Assembly: GCA_016937575.1 (NCBI GenBank)
Contig: JAFHKN010000002.1
Span: 1-64,000 of the forward strand
DNA length: 64,000 bases
Source: Roseomonas aeriglobus
Lineage (GTDB): Bacteria > Pseudomonadota > Alphaproteobacteria > Sphingomonadales > Sphingomonadaceae
Direction: 5' to 3'
Shown here: piece after piece, positions 27,735-37,403 of the stretch
Layout of the letters: every line of letters starts with the position of its first letter
Numbering within the stretch: position 1 is the stretch's first letter
The notes under the pieces: generated by a model
What the model was told of the DNA's origin: nothing
Database searches by the model: none
Seen by the model: the letters and a program-made list of their open reading frames with translations, nothing else
Translations under genes and position numbers: made by a program

Positions 27735-29926
27735 AGTTCAACGAGCCTGCGGGCCAGAACCCGATCGACAACGGCAAGGTCGTCGGGCGGCCGACGAACC
27801 GGATCGACGGGCCGCTCAAGACCACCGGCCGCGCGCCCTATGCCTATGAACGCCACGATGTCGTGCCGAACCAGGCGTATGGCTACATCATCGGCGCGGG
27901 CATCGCGAAGGGCAGGATCACCGCAATGGACGCGGCCGACGCACGCCGCGCGCCGGGCGTGCTGAAGGTCGTGCTCGCGACCGAACATCCCCCGCTCAAG
28001 ACCGGCGCGATGAACACCGCGCGCCTGTTCGGCGGGCCGGAGATCGAGCATTACCATCAGGCGATCGGCATCGTCGTTGCCGAGACGTTCGAACAGGCCC
28101 GCGCCGCGGCGGCGCTGGTGCGGACAACGTACGACCGGGCGCCCGGCAAGTACGATCTGGCCGCCGAGGCCGAGGGCGCCGACTTCGTTCCCGGCGACGG
28201 GCCCGACAAGGCGCCGGTCAAGCGGGTCGGCGACTTTGCCAAGGCCTATGCCGACGCGCCGGTGAAGGTCGACGTCGCCTTCACCACCGCGGACGAAAGC
28301 CACGCGATGATGGAGCCGCATGCGACGATCGCGGCGTGGAACGGCGACAAGCTGACCGTGTGGACCGCCAACCAGATGATCGCCTGGGCGAAGCGCGAGC
28401 TGGCCAAGACGCTGGAGATCCCCGCCGCCAACGTCCGCGTCGATTCGCCCTATGTCGGTGGCGGTTTCGGCGGCAAGCTGTTCCCGCGCGCGGACCTGGT
28501 CCTCGCGGCGATCGGGGCGAAGGCGGCGGGGCGGCCGGTGAAGGTCGCGCTCACCCGGCCGATGATCGCCAACAACACCACGCACCGCCCGGCGACGATC
28601 CAGCGGCTGCGGCTGGCCGCGACGCGCGACGGCAAGCTGACCGCGATCGCGCACAACAGCACCAGTGGCAATCTGAAGGGCGGCGACCCCGAGACCGCGA
28701 TCGCGCAGACCAAATTATTCTACGCCGCGCCCAACCGCGAGACGTTCATGAAGCTCGCGGTGCTCGACCTGCCCGAGGGCAATGCGATGCGCGCGCCGGG
28801 CGAGGCGCCGGGGCTGATGGCGCTGGAAGTCGCGATGGACGAGATGGCGGAAAAGCTGGGCATGGACCCGGTCGAGTTCCGTATCCTGAACGACACCCAG
28901 GTCGATCCGGAGAATCCGGACAGGAAATATTCTGACCGCAATTTCGTCCAGTGCCTGCGCACCGGTGCCGAGACGTTCGGCTGGTCGCGCCGCAACGCGC
29001 AGCCGGGGCAGGTGCGCGACGGCAAGTGGCTGGTCGGGATGGGCATGGCCGGCGGCTTCCGCAACAATTTGCTGATGAAGTCGGCGGCGCGGGTGAAGCT
29101 GGATGGCGGACGCGTCACGGTCGAAACCGACATGACCGACATCGGCACCGGCACCTATACGATCATCGCCCAGACGGCGGCCGAGATGATGGGCGTTCCG
29201 CTGGAGCAGGTGCGCGTCGTGCTGGGCGATTCGGACTTTCCCGCCTCGGCCGGCTCGGGCGGGCAATGGGGCGCGGCGAATTCGACCGCGGGCGTCTATG
29301 CCGCCTGCGTGAAGCTGCGCGAGGCGGTCGCGACCAAGCTGGGGCTCGATCCGGCGACCGCGACGTTCAGCGACGGCCGCGTCATCGCCGGCAACCGCAG
29401 CGTCGCGCTGTCGGACGCGGGCGCGCTGAGTGCCGAGGACGGCATCGAATATGGCGACATCGGCAAGCGCGTCGTTCAGTCGACCTTCGCCGGACATTTC
29501 GTCGAGGTCGGGGTGGACGCCTATACCGGCGAGATCCGCGTGCGGCGGATGCTGGCGGCGTGCGACGCCGGCCGCATCCTGAACCCCAAGTCGGCGCGCA
29601 GCCAGGTGATCGGGGGCATGACGATGGCGGTCGGCGCCGCGCTGATGGAGGAACTGGCGGTCGACAAACGCTTCGGCTTTTTCGTCAACCACGACCTCGC
29701 CGGTTACGAAGTGCCGGTCCATGCCGACATCCCGCACCAGGAAGTCATCTTCCTCGACACGCTCGACCCCTATTCGCCGATGAAGGCGAAGGGCGTCGGC
29801 GAGCTCGGCATCTGCGGCGTCGGCGCGGCGGTGGCGAATGCGGTGTACAATGCGACCGGCGTCCGCGTGCGGGACTATCCGATCACGCTCGACAAGCTGA
29901 TCGACAAGCTGCCGGCGGTGGCGTGA
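27731..29926 (+). CDS. paoC: Aldehyde oxidase family, molybdenum subunit (PaoC-like)
   Basis: The 731-residue large subunit binds the molybdenum cofactor. It shows the family N-terminal [38 protein letters not shown] near residue 240, [32 protein letters not shown], and the active-site Glu in [20 protein letters not shown] near residue 690. Length fits PaoC. No XdhC/PaoD-type maturation protein is coded within the window, so cofactor insertion would need one from elsewhere. Confidence 0.95.
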   Translation: MKFNEPAGQNPIDNGKVVGRPTNRIDGPLKTTGRAPYAYERHDVVPNQAYGYIIGAGIAKGRITAMDAADARRAPGVLKVVLATEHPPLKTGAMNTARLFGGPEIEHYHQAIGIVVAETFEQARAAAALVRTTYDRAPGKYDLAAEAEGADFVPGDGPDKAPVKRVGDFAKAYADAPVKVDVAFTTADESHAMMEPHATIAAWNGDKLTVWTANQMIAWAKRELAKTLEIPAANVRVDSPYVGGGFGGKLFPRADLVLAAIGAKAAGRPVKVALTRPMIANNTTHRPATIQRLRLAATRDGKLTAIAHNSTSGNLKGGDPETAIAQTKLFYAAPNRETFMKLAVLDLPEGNAMRAPGEAPGLMALEVAMDEMAEKLGMDPVEFRILNDTQVDPENPDRKYSDRNFVQCLRTGAETFGWSRRNAQPGQVRDGKWLVGMGMAGGFRNNLLMKSAARVKLDGGRVTVETDMTDIGTGTYTIIAQTAAEMMGVPLEQVRVVLGDSDFPASAGSGGQWGAANSTAGVYAACVKLREAVATKLGLDPATATFSDGRVIAGNRSVALSDAGALSAEDGIEYGDIGKRVVQSTFAGHFVEVGVDAYTGEIRVRRMLAACDAGRILNPKSARSQVIGGMTMAVGAALMEELAVDKRFGFFVNHDLAGYEVPVHADIPHQEVIFLDTLDPYSPMKAKGVGELGICGVGAAVANAVYNATGVRVRDYPITLDKLIDKLPAVA

Positions 29927-29950
29927 ACGCTGCGGACAGGAAGCACTCAA

Positions 29951-30135
29951 TGTCGTCATCCCCGCGGAGGGGGCCCCACAAAGTATTACTTTGTGGGGTT
30001 CCCCGAAGGCGGGGATCAATAGTCGCTGAAAGCGGTGAGTCTCACTGCGTTCAGCCAGAATTGATCCCCGCCTTCGCGGGGATGACGGTTGAGAGCGCGG
30101 GGATGACGGCTGAGAGCGCGGGGATGACGGTGGAG
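29951..30135. repeat. Palindromic repeat family A copy 2 plus three 21-bp tandem repeats
   Basis: Outer arms GTCATCCCCGCGG (left) and CGCGGGGATGAC (right, ending near 30085) enclose a nested hairpin CCCCACAAAGTA/TACTTTGTGGGG (29971-29996). The middle has GATCAATAGTC...GCGGTGAGTCTC...CGTTCAGCC, also seen in the copy at 62155. The right arm is then repeated as almost three 21-base units (CGCGGGGATGACGGTTGAGAG type, 30075-30135). This lies between paoC and crtY. Confidence 0.8.
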
Positions 30136-30196
30136 GGGGCGGCGCCCATGAATCCTCCGCTTCCCCACCCCCACCGCATCGTCTAGGCCTTTCCCC

Positions 30197-31360
30197 GTGT
30201 CGGATATCATCACATGCGACGTCGCGATCGTCGGCGGCGGGCTTTCGGGCGGGTTGGTCGCCCTGGCGCTGGCGCGGAGCCATCCGGACGCGCGTGTCGT
30301 TCTGGTCGAGCGCGGCATGTCGCTGGGCGGCAATCACATCTGGTCGTTCTTCGGCCCCGATGTCGCGCATGGCGACCGCGATCTGGTGATACCCCTGATC
30401 GCCCATGTCTGGCAGGGCTATGACGTCGCCTTCCCCGCGCGGCGGCGCACGTTGCCGGTGAATTATTATTCGACGACCTCCGAGAAGCTCGACGCCGCCG
30501 TCCGTGCGGCGCTGCCGGCCGATCGCATCCTGACCGACCGCAAGGTGCTGGCGGTCAGCCCGAATGCGGTGGTGCTGGCCGACGGGACGCGGATCGAGGC
30601 GGGGGGCGTCATCGATTGCCGGGGGGCGGGCGACCTGTCGACGCTCGACGTCGGCTGGCAGAAGTTCATCGGTCGCGAATTCATTCTGAAGCGCCCGCAC
30701 GGCTCGGTCCGTCCGGTGGTGATGGATTCGACCGTCGAGCAGATCGACGGCTATCGCTTCGTCTATACGCTGCCGTTCGCCGAAGACCGGATGTTCATCG
30801 AGGACACCTATTACAGCGACACGCCGAAGATCGATCGCGCCGCGCTGGCCGTCCGGATCGAAACCTATGCCCAGGCCAAGGGGTGGAAGCCGAAATCGGT
30901 GGTGCGTGAAGAGGGCGGGTCGCTGCCCGTCATCATCGGCGGCGACTTCGAACGCTATTGGGCGAGCAGCGGCAAGGGGATGGCCAAGGCGGGCATCCGC
31001 GCTGGCCTGTGCCACCCGACCACCGGCTATTCGCTGCCGGACGCGGTGCGCCTGGCGAGCAGGATCGCCGCGAGCCGCGACCTGTCGAGCGCCGCGCTCG
31101 CCACGTTGACCCATGACTATGCCCGCACCGCCTGGAAGCGGCGCGGCTTTTACCGGATGCTGGATGCCATGTTGTTTCGTGCTGCCGAACCGGGGGAGCG
31201 CTACCGCGTGCTCGAACGCTTCTATGGGCTGGATGGGAAATTGATCGCGCGTTTCTATTCCGCGCGCTCGACGCTCGCCGACAAGGCGCGGGTGCTCACC
31301 GGCAAGCCGCCGGTGCCGATCGGCCGCGCGGTTCGCGCGATCATGGGGAAGAGCGCATGA
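30197..31360 (+). CDS. crtY: Lycopene beta-cyclase CrtY
   Basis: CrtY cyclises both ends of lycopene to give beta-carotene. The 387-residue flavoprotein has the N-terminal dinucleotide-binding motif VAIVGGGLSGGLVALALA, LGGNHIWSFFGPDV, QKFIGREFILKRPHGSVRPV and YRFVYTLPFAEDRMFIEDTY, all typical of bacterial CrtY. The GTG at 30197 starts the conserved N-terminus; no strong ribosome site is visible. It opens crtY-crtI-LOG-crtB and overlaps crtI by ATGA. Confidence 0.95.
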   Translation: MSDIITCDVAIVGGGLSGGLVALALARSHPDARVVLVERGMSLGGNHIWSFFGPDVAHGDRDLVIPLIAHVWQGYDVAFPARRRTLPVNYYSTTSEKLDAAVRAALPADRILTDRKVLAVSPNAVVLADGTRIEAGGVIDCRGAGDLSTLDVGWQKFIGREFILKRPHGSVRPVVMDSTVEQIDGYRFVYTLPFAEDRMFIEDTYYSDTPKIDRAALAVRIETYAQAKGWKPKSVVREEGGSLPVIIGGDFERYWASSGKGMAKAGIRAGLCHPTTGYSLPDAVRLASRIAASRDLSSAALATLTHDYARTAWKRRGFYRMLDAMLFRAAEPGERYRVLERFYGLDGKLIARFYSARSTLADKARVLTGKPPVPIGRAVRAIMGKSA

Positions 31361-32829
31361 AGACTGCCGTCGTCATCGGCGCAGGCTTCGGTGGCCTGGC
31401 GCTGGCCATCCGTTTGCAGTCGGCGGGTGTTGCGACCACCATCGTCGAGGCGCGCGACCGGCCCGGCGGGCGGGCGTACGTCTGGGAAAAGGACGGCTTC
31501 ACCTTCGACGCCGGCCCCACCGTCATCACCGCGCCCGACGTGCTGAAGGAGCTGTGGGCACTCAGCGGCCGCGACATGGCCGAGGACGTGACGCTGCTGC
31601 CTGTCAATCCCTTCTACCGGCTCAACTGGCCGGACGGGACGAATTTCGACTATACCAACGACGACAGCGTCCTGCGGGCCGAGATCGCCAAGCTCGATCC
31701 GGGCGATATCGAGGGCTATGCGAAGTTCCTCGAATATTCGGCCGGGGTGTACCGGGAGGGGTATGAGAAGCTCGGCCATGTCGCCTTCCTCGACTTCAAG
31801 TCGATGCTGACGGCGGCGCCGGCGCTTGCGAAATACCAGGCGTGGCGGTCGGTCTATTCGATGGTGTCGAGCTTCGTGAAGAACGAGAAGCTGCGCGAGG
31901 CGCTGAGCTTCCACACGTTGCTCGTCGGCGGCAATCCGATGACGACCAGCGCCATCTATGCGCTGATTCACAAGCTGGAGCGCGACGGCGGCGTGTGGTT
32001 CGCGCAAGGGGGGACCAACCGGCTGGTCGCAGGGATGGTGCGCCATTTCGAGCGGCTGGGCGGCACGGTACGCCTCAACGCACCGGTCGATACGATCGAC
32101 ACCTTGGGCGACCGCGCGACGGGCGTGACGCTGAAGAGCGGCGAGACGCTTCCCGCGGACATGGTCGCGTCGAACGGCGACCTGATGCACACCTACCGCG
32201 ACCTGCTGCGCACCTCGCGCTCGGCCAAGCGGACCGCGGCGCGGCTGGAGCGCAAGCGCTTCTCGCCGTCGCTGTTCCTCGTCCATTTCGGCATCAAGGG
32301 GACGTGGCCGGGCATCCCGCACCACATGATCCTGTTCGGGCCGCGCTATAAGGGGCTGCTGACCGACATCTACGACACGGGCATGCTGAGCGAGGACTTC
32401 TCGCTGTACCTGCATCACCCGACCGTCACCGATCCGACGATGGCGCCCGAGGGCCATTCGACCTTCTACGCGCTGGCGCCGGTGCCGCACATGGGCAAGT
32501 TCGTCGGCGATTGGGACGCGCTGAAACCGGTCATGGAAAAACGCATCCTGGACGAGGTCGGCAAGCGGCTGATCCCCGATATCCACGACCGGATCGTGAC
32601 CAAGTTCAGCTATGCGCCGACCGACTTCGGCCGCGATCTGTCGGCCCATCTGGGCAGCGCGTTCAGCCTGGAGCCGGTGCTGACGCAGAGTGCGTATTTC
32701 CGGGCGCATAATCGCGACGATGCGATCCCGAACCTGTACTTCGTCGGGGCGGGGACGCATCCGGGGGCGGGAATTCCCGGCGTCGTCGGGAGTGCTAAGG
32801 CTACCGCCAAGCTTATGCTGGAGGGGTAG
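31357..32829 (+). CDS. crtI: Phytoene desaturase CrtI
   Basis: CrtI introduces four double bonds into phytoene to form lycopene. The 490-residue enzyme has the FAD-binding N-terminus (VVIGAGFGGLALAIRLQSAG, RPGGRAYVWEKDGFTFDAGP) and the C-terminal flavin signature YFVGAGTHPGAGIPGVVGSA. The gene starts by ATGA overlap with crtY. The coding sequence is intact and of normal length. Confidence 0.97.
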   Translation: MKTAVVIGAGFGGLALAIRLQSAGVATTIVEARDRPGGRAYVWEKDGFTFDAGPTVITAPDVLKELWALSGRDMAEDVTLLPVNPFYRLNWPDGTNFDYTNDDSVLRAEIAKLDPGDIEGYAKFLEYSAGVYREGYEKLGHVAFLDFKSMLTAAPALAKYQAWRSVYSMVSSFVKNEKLREALSFHTLLVGGNPMTTSAIYALIHKLERDGGVWFAQGGTNRLVAGMVRHFERLGGTVRLNAPVDTIDTLGDRATGVTLKSGETLPADMVASNGDLMHTYRDLLRTSRSAKRTAARLERKRFSPSLFLVHFGIKGTWPGIPHHMILFGPRYKGLLTDIYDTGMLSEDFSLYLHHPTVTDPTMAPEGHSTFYALAPVPHMGKFVGDWDALKPVMEKRILDEVGKRLIPDIHDRIVTKFSYAPTDFGRDLSAHLGSAFSLEPVLTQSAYFRAHNRDDAIPNLYFVGAGTHPGAGIPGVVGSAKATAKLMLEG

Positions 32830-33075
32830 GAAGAAGGGTTTTCTCAGAGAAGGCGCGACGGCGCGAAGATAAAAGGTTTTTTGCACGCAGAGGCGCGGAG
32901 GCGCAGAGATGTCGTGCTTGCCGCGATAGCGGCCCACATTGCCTTGGGGCTCAGGTTTCGTTGACGCGAAACGGTGGATGCGAGCGGAATTCCTCCGCGC
33001 CTCTGCGCCTCTGCGTGCAAACCTTCTTCTTCGCGCCTTCGCGCCTTCTCTGAACCACCCCTTCTTCTTCCCCGA
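32830..33075. repeat. Long imperfect inverted repeat, family D copy 1
   Basis: A left arm (CAGAGAAGGCGCGACGGCGC, then CGCAGAGGCGCGGAGGCGCA) is mirrored by a right arm (CGCGCCTCTGCGCCTCTGCG, then TCGCGCCTTCGCGCCTTCTC), with a ~75-base centre. The transcript would fold into a very long stem. It separates crtI from the LOG gene. A related element is at 46043-46265. No gene was found here. Confidence 0.75.
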
Positions 33076-33097
33076 AAACCAAGATACGAGCCCGCCC

Positions 33098-33679
33098 ATG
33101 AAACGTCTCGCCATCTATTGCGGCTCGGCCACGCCGAGCGATTCCGTCTATGTCGACTCCGCCCGCGCCGTCGGCCGTGCGCTTGCCGAGCGGGGCATCG
33201 GCGTCGTCTATGGCGGCGGCAGGCTCGGGTTGATGGGGGCGGTCGCCGACGCGGCGCTCGACGCCGGGGGCGAAGTGATCGGCGTCATCCCGCAGGCGCT
33301 GGTCGATGCCGAGGTCGCGCATCGGGGCTGCACCGAACTCCACGTCGTCGACACCATGCACCAGCGCAAACAGGCGTTCACCGACCTGAGCGACGGCTTC
33401 GTCACGCTGCCCGGCGGGACGGGCACGATGGACGAACTGTGGGAAGCGATGAGCTGGGCGCAGATCGGCTATCACGCCAAACCGGTCGGACTGCTGAACG
33501 TCGCGGGTTTCTACGATGGCCTCATCACCTTCGTGAAGACGATGGGCGACGTCGGTTTCCTGCGTCCGCAGCATCAGGGGCTGCTGATCGTCGACGACAC
33601 GCTCGGCGGGCTGCTCGAAAAGATGGCGGCCTTCACGCCGGCGACGACGGTCGGCCAGATCGGCGCGAAGGACCTGTGA
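33098..33679 (+). CDS. LOG family protein (TIGR00730; cytokinin riboside 5'-monophosphate phosphoribohydrolase-like)
   Basis: The 193-residue SLOG-fold protein contains IAIYCGS-type start (MKRLAIYCGSATPSDSVYVD), GIGVVYGGGRLGLMGAVADA, and the catalytic PGGTGTMDELWEAMSWAQIG. LOG enzymes hydrolyse the N-glycosidic bond of nucleoside monophosphates, releasing the base. It lies between crtI and crtB, and its stop overlaps the crtB GTG, so it is co-translated with crtB. Its link to carotenoid synthesis is unclear. Confidence 0.93.
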   Translation: MKRLAIYCGSATPSDSVYVDSARAVGRALAERGIGVVYGGGRLGLMGAVADAALDAGGEVIGVIPQALVDAEVAHRGCTELHVVDTMHQRKQAFTDLSDGFVTLPGGTGTMDELWEAMSWAQIGYHAKPVGLLNVAGFYDGLITFVKTMGDVGFLRPQHQGLLIVDDTLGGLLEKMAAFTPATTVGQIGAKDL

Positions 33680-34620
33680 CGCCCGCATCCCGCGCGGAGC
33701 TCGTCGCCGCTGCGGGGGCGACGATCGCCCGGGGCTCGAAGAGCTTCGCGGCGGCGAGCAAGCTGTTCGATGCGCAGACCCGCGAACGCGCGTGGCTGCT
33801 CTATGCCTGGTGCCGCGCGTGCGACGACATCGCCGACGCGCAGGAGATGGGGCACGATCAGCAGAAGGTCACCGACCCGCACGCGCGGATCGCGCGGATC
33901 CGCAACTGCACCGCGATGGCGCTGGCGGGCAAGCCGACCGGCGACCCGGCGTTCGACGGGCTGGCGATCGTGGTCGCGGAAACCGGCATGCCGCGGCGGT
34001 TCATCGACGACCATATCGCAGGCTTTGCGCTCGATGCCGACGAATGGCGGCCGCGGTCGGAGAACGACTTGCTGCGCTACTGCTACCACGTTGCCGGCGT
34101 CGTCGGCTGTATGATGGCGGTGGTGATGGGGGTGTCGCCGGACGACGACGCGACGCTCGACCGCGCGTGCGACCTGGGCCTCGCCTTCCAGCTCGCCAAT
34201 ATTGCGCGCGATATCGAGGAGGATGACCGGTCGGGGCGGTGCTACCTGCCCGAGGAATGGCTGGTCGAAATGGACTTCCCGCCGGGGCAGCACATGAAGC
34301 CGCCGTTCCGCAAGCGACTGACCGTCCTCGCGCGGCGGCTGGCGGACATGGCGCAAGAGTTCGAGGACAGTGCGCGGTTCGGGACGCCGGCGCTCAGCTA
34401 TCGCTCGGCATGGGCGGTGCTGGCCGCAGCCGACATCTACGGCGGCATCGCGCGCAAGGTCGCCGCGGCCGGGGACCATGCGTGGGACCACCGCGTGACG
34501 ACGACGAAGGCGGAAAAGCTCGCCGCGATCGCGCGGGCGGGCGCGCAGGCAGCGGGCCGCGCGCGGCTCTATCCGCCGACGGCGCGCGACGCAGGGTTGT
34601 GGACGCGGCCTAAATCTTAA
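33676..34620 (+). CDS. crtB: Phytoene synthase CrtB
   Basis: CrtB condenses two GGPP molecules to phytoene, the first committed carotenoid step. The 314-residue protein contains both Asp-rich motifs, CDDIAD (~residues 50-55) and LANIARDIEEDDRSGRCYLP, which bind the diphosphates through Mg2+. The GTG start overlaps the LOG stop codon (GTGA). Together with crtI and crtY this gives beta-carotene if GGPP is supplied; crtE is not in the window. Confidence 0.96.
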   Translation: MTPASRAELVAAAGATIARGSKSFAAASKLFDAQTRERAWLLYAWCRACDDIADAQEMGHDQQKVTDPHARIARIRNCTAMALAGKPTGDPAFDGLAIVVAETGMPRRFIDDHIAGFALDADEWRPRSENDLLRYCYHVAGVVGCMMAVVMGVSPDDDATLDRACDLGLAFQLANIARDIEEDDRSGRCYLPEEWLVEMDFPPGQHMKPPFRKRLTVLARRLADMAQEFEDSARFGTPALSYRSAWAVLAAADIYGGIARKVAAAGDHAWDHRVTTTKAEKLAAIARAGAQAAGRARLYPPTARDAGLWTRPKS

Positions 34621-34645
34621 GTCCTCCCCTTCAGGGGAGGGGCTG

Positions 34646-35038
34646 TTATGAGGTCCGCCGCCCCAGTGCGTGCGCCACCAACCCGCCCAGGGCCGGCGCC
34701 AGGACCGTCGCGATCTGCATCCACAGCGGTGCCGGAATCTGCGTCGCGTTGTACACGCCGCCCAGCGCGATCAGCGCAGCGATGATCCACGCCGCGGCCG
34801 GCCAGCGCCCGATTCGCGCCGCGGTCCAGCCGCCGAGCGCCGCGCCGGCGAACCAGGCGAGCACGACCGCGAGAAGCGCGCCGGTCGGTGCCGCGGCAAT
34901 ATAGCTGGCCACGCCGTCCGGACTGCGCATGTCGAGCCCGACCTGTGGCGGATAGAGGCGGTGGCCGAGCATCTCGACGATCGCGACGGTGAGCATCGCG
35001 ACGACCGCACCAACAAGGATTCCGATCAGCTTGCGCAT
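34646..35038 (-). CDS. Four-helix membrane protein of unknown function
   Basis: The 130-residue product has four hydrophobic segments (about 4-25, 50-72, 82-98, 105-124) with small residues and Gly pairs. No motif is recognised. It converges on crtB; a CCTCCCC/GGGGAGG mini-hairpin (34622-34641) lies between their 3' ends. Confidence 0.65.
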   Translation of the reverse strand: MRKLIGILVGAVVAMLTVAIVEMLGHRLYPPQVGLDMRSPDGVASYIAAAPTGALLAVVLAWFAGAALGGWTAARIGRWPAAAWIIAALIALGGVYNATQIPAPLWMQIATVLAPALGGLVAHALGRRTS

Positions 35039-35085
35039 TGTCCCCTCCTGTCAGGCGGGGACGCTACACCGGTTTGCGCCCGAAA

Positions 35086-35313
35086 TCAGCCCCGGCGGCG
35101 ATTGCCCGAATCCGCCATCATCAGACCGCGGCGCTCGCAGGCGGCCTGCACGACCGGGAAGGACAGGTCGGTACTGCGTTGAAGGGCATTCGCCATCGCC
35201 GCCTGGCACGCCGCCGCGGATTGATAGCGGACCGGCTCCAGCCGGACCTGCTGACAGGCTGCGCCGTCATCACCGCAGCCAAGGATCGCCATGACATAAT
35301 AGAGCGGTTGCAT
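35086..35313 (-). CDS. Small conserved sphingomonad protein with four Cys
   Basis: The 75-residue product MQPLYYVMAILGCGDDGAAC... contains four cysteines (residues 13, 20, 36, 59) and begins with a hydrophobic stretch that could be a short signal peptide. Similar small proteins recur in sphingomonads, with no function known to me. It is divergent from the Atm1-type transporter gene. Confidence 0.6.
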   Translation of the reverse strand: MQPLYYVMAILGCGDDGAACQQVRLEPVRYQSAAACQAAMANALQRSTDLSFPVVQAACERRGLMMADSGNRRRG

Positions 35314-35423
35314 CGCGCTATCCCCTTCATTGCAATCAACAAAATCAGTGCGAATCGGTTCCCGGCTAGCTGTTCGCGGACGCGTGCTTGGCGATCGGCC
35401 GTGCCGCGCCTATCTGAGCGGCC

Positions 35424-37247
35424 ATGCCCCCCGTGACCTCCACTCCGGGCGCCGACCGCCCGCTGGTCGCGACGCTGCGCCGGTTCCTGCCCTATCTCTG
35501 GCCGCATGACGCACCGGCGCTGAAGGTGCGGATCGTCGGCGCGATGCTGCTCGTCGTCGCCTCCAAGCTGGTGCAGGTTTATGGCGCCCCGTTTGCCCTG
35601 CAGGGCGCGGTCGACCGGATGGCCAGCGGGGACCGGAGTCTGGCGACGCTCGTGGTGCTGCTGGTCGTCGGCTATGCGGCGGCACGGCTGGGAACGGTCG
35701 TCTTCGACAATCTGCGCAATACCGTGTTCGAACGCGTCGGACAGGACGCGACGCAACGGCTGGCCGCCGCGGTCTTTCGCCATCTTCACGATCTGTCGCT
35801 GAGCTTCCACCTCGAACGCCGCACGGGCGCCGTCACCAAGGTGGTCGAACGGGGGACGAAGAGCATCGACACGATGCTCTACTTCCTGCTGTTCAACATC
35901 GCGCCGACCGTGCTGGAACTGGGGCTGGTGCTCGGCATCTTCTGGACGCGGTTCGGGGTCGGGCTGGTCGCGGGCACCGTGGTGATGGTGGTGCTCTACA
36001 TCGTCTTCACGCGGATCGTGACCGATTGGCGCGCGGCGCTCCGGCAACGGATGAACGACCTCGACACCGGCGCGGTCGCGCATGCGGTCGATTCGCTCCT
36101 GAATTTCGAGACGGTCAAATATTTCAACGCCGAGGAGCGCGAGGCGAAACGCTATTCGGCCGCGGTCGCGAGCTACGCCGACGCCGCGGTGAAATCGGAG
36201 AATTCGCTGGCGTGGCTGAACATCGGCCAGGCGGTCATCACCAATGCGATGCTGGCCGGCGGCATGGCGCTGGTCGCGGTCGGCTGGTCGCGCGGGCAGT
36301 TCACGCCGGGCGACGTGGTGCTGGTGTCGACGCTCCTGTCGCAGCTGTTCCGCCCGCTCGACCTGCTCGGCATGGTGTACCGCACGGTGCGCCAGGGCGT
36401 GATCGACATGGGCGCGATGTTCGACCTGATCGATACCGAGGCGACCGTGAAGGACGTCGCCGACGCACCGAAGCTGGCGATCGGCCGGGGCGCGGTGCGG
36501 TTCGAGGACGTGCGCTTCGGCTATGGCGACGGGCGCGAGATCCTGAAGGGTCTCGACCTCGATATCCCCGCCGGCGCCACGGTCGCGGTGGTGGGCCCAT
36601 CGGGGGCGGGCAAGTCGACGCTGGCGCGGCTGCTCTATCGGTTCTGGGACGTGACCGGCGGGCGGATCACCATCGACGGGCAGGACATCGCCCGCGTGAC
36701 GCAGACGAGCTTGCGCGCCGCGATCGGCATCGTGCCGCAGGACACGGTGCTGTTCAACGACACGATCGGCTACAACATCGGTTACGGCCGCGAAGGCGCG
36801 AGCGCGGACGATATTGAGCGCGCGGCGCGCGGGGCGGCGATCATGCCGTTCATCGACCGGCTGCCGGACGGGTTCGACACGCGGGTCGGCGAGCGCGGGC
36901 TGAAGCTGTCGGGCGGCGAGAAGCAGCGTGTCGCCATCGCCCGGACGCTGGTGAAGGATCCGCCGATCCTGATCCTCGACGAGGCGACCAGCGCGCTCGA
37001 CAGCCGCACCGAAGCCGAGATCCTCGGCACGCTGGAGGCGATCGAGCAGGGCCGGACGACCATCGTCATCGCGCACCGCCTGTCGACGATCGTCCACGCC
37101 GACCGCATCGTCGTGCTGGACGGCGGGCGGGTCGCCGAACAGGGCACGCATGGCGAGTTGCTGGAGCTGGGCGGGCTGTACGCCGAGATGTGGGCCCGGC
37201 AACAGGCCGAGCGGCGGTCGGCGGAACAGGTCGTTTCCGACGCATAG
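35424..37247 (+). CDS. Atm1/HMT1-type ABC transporter (fused permease-ATPase)
   Basis: The 607-residue half-transporter has an N-terminal six-helix domain (~residues 35-320) with the Atm1-family block NFETVKYFNAEEREAKRY. A nucleotide-binding domain follows with Walker A GPSGAGKSTLARLLYRF, signature LSGGEKQRVAIARTL and Walker B ILILDEATSALD. Related Novosphingobium Atm1 exports glutathione-metal conjugates, so heavy-metal detoxification or sulfur-species export is the likely role. It works as a homodimer in the inner membrane. It is alone in its transcription unit. Confidence 0.92.
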   Translation: MPPVTSTPGADRPLVATLRRFLPYLWPHDAPALKVRIVGAMLLVVASKLVQVYGAPFALQGAVDRMASGDRSLATLVVLLVVGYAAARLGTVVFDNLRNTVFERVGQDATQRLAAAVFRHLHDLSLSFHLERRTGAVTKVVERGTKSIDTMLYFLLFNIAPTVLELGLVLGIFWTRFGVGLVAGTVVMVVLYIVFTRIVTDWRAALRQRMNDLDTGAVAHAVDSLLNFETVKYFNAEEREAKRYSAAVASYADAAVKSENSLAWLNIGQAVITNAMLAGGMALVAVGWSRGQFTPGDVVLVSTLLSQLFRPLDLLGMVYRTVRQGVIDMGAMFDLIDTEATVKDVADAPKLAIGRGAVRFEDVRFGYGDGREILKGLDLDIPAGATVAVVGPSGAGKSTLARLLYRFWDVTGGRITIDGQDIARVTQTSLRAAIGIVPQDTVLFNDTIGYNIGYGREGASADDIERAARGAAIMPFIDRLPDGFDTRVGERGLKLSGGEKQRVAIARTLVKDPPILILDEATSALDSRTEAEILGTLEAIEQGRTTIVIAHRLSTIVHADRIVVLDGGRVAEQGTHGELLELGGLYAEMWARQQAERRSAEQVVSDA

Positions 37248-37403
37248 TCGCGCCCCGTTCATATCCGTTTCGGAGTGAATATCAGCGACGCCACGAGGAC
37301 GACGATCGACGCAGAGCGGCATTGCCGCCGAATCCGACCCGTTGCGTTTTGACGGACACACTCCCCTTCCGAACGAGAGTCTTCCGTTTTGGGAGGACCG
37401 TCG

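Noticed and set aside
29951-30135. Insertion sequence between paoC and crtY
   Set aside because: No transposase frame or target duplication was seen; the structure is a palindromic repeat with short tandem copies.
28715-31114. Very long minus-strand open frame opposite paoC and crtY
   Set aside because: It is an antisense shadow of two clearly identified genes, produced by high GC content; its protein is low-complexity Arg/His-rich.
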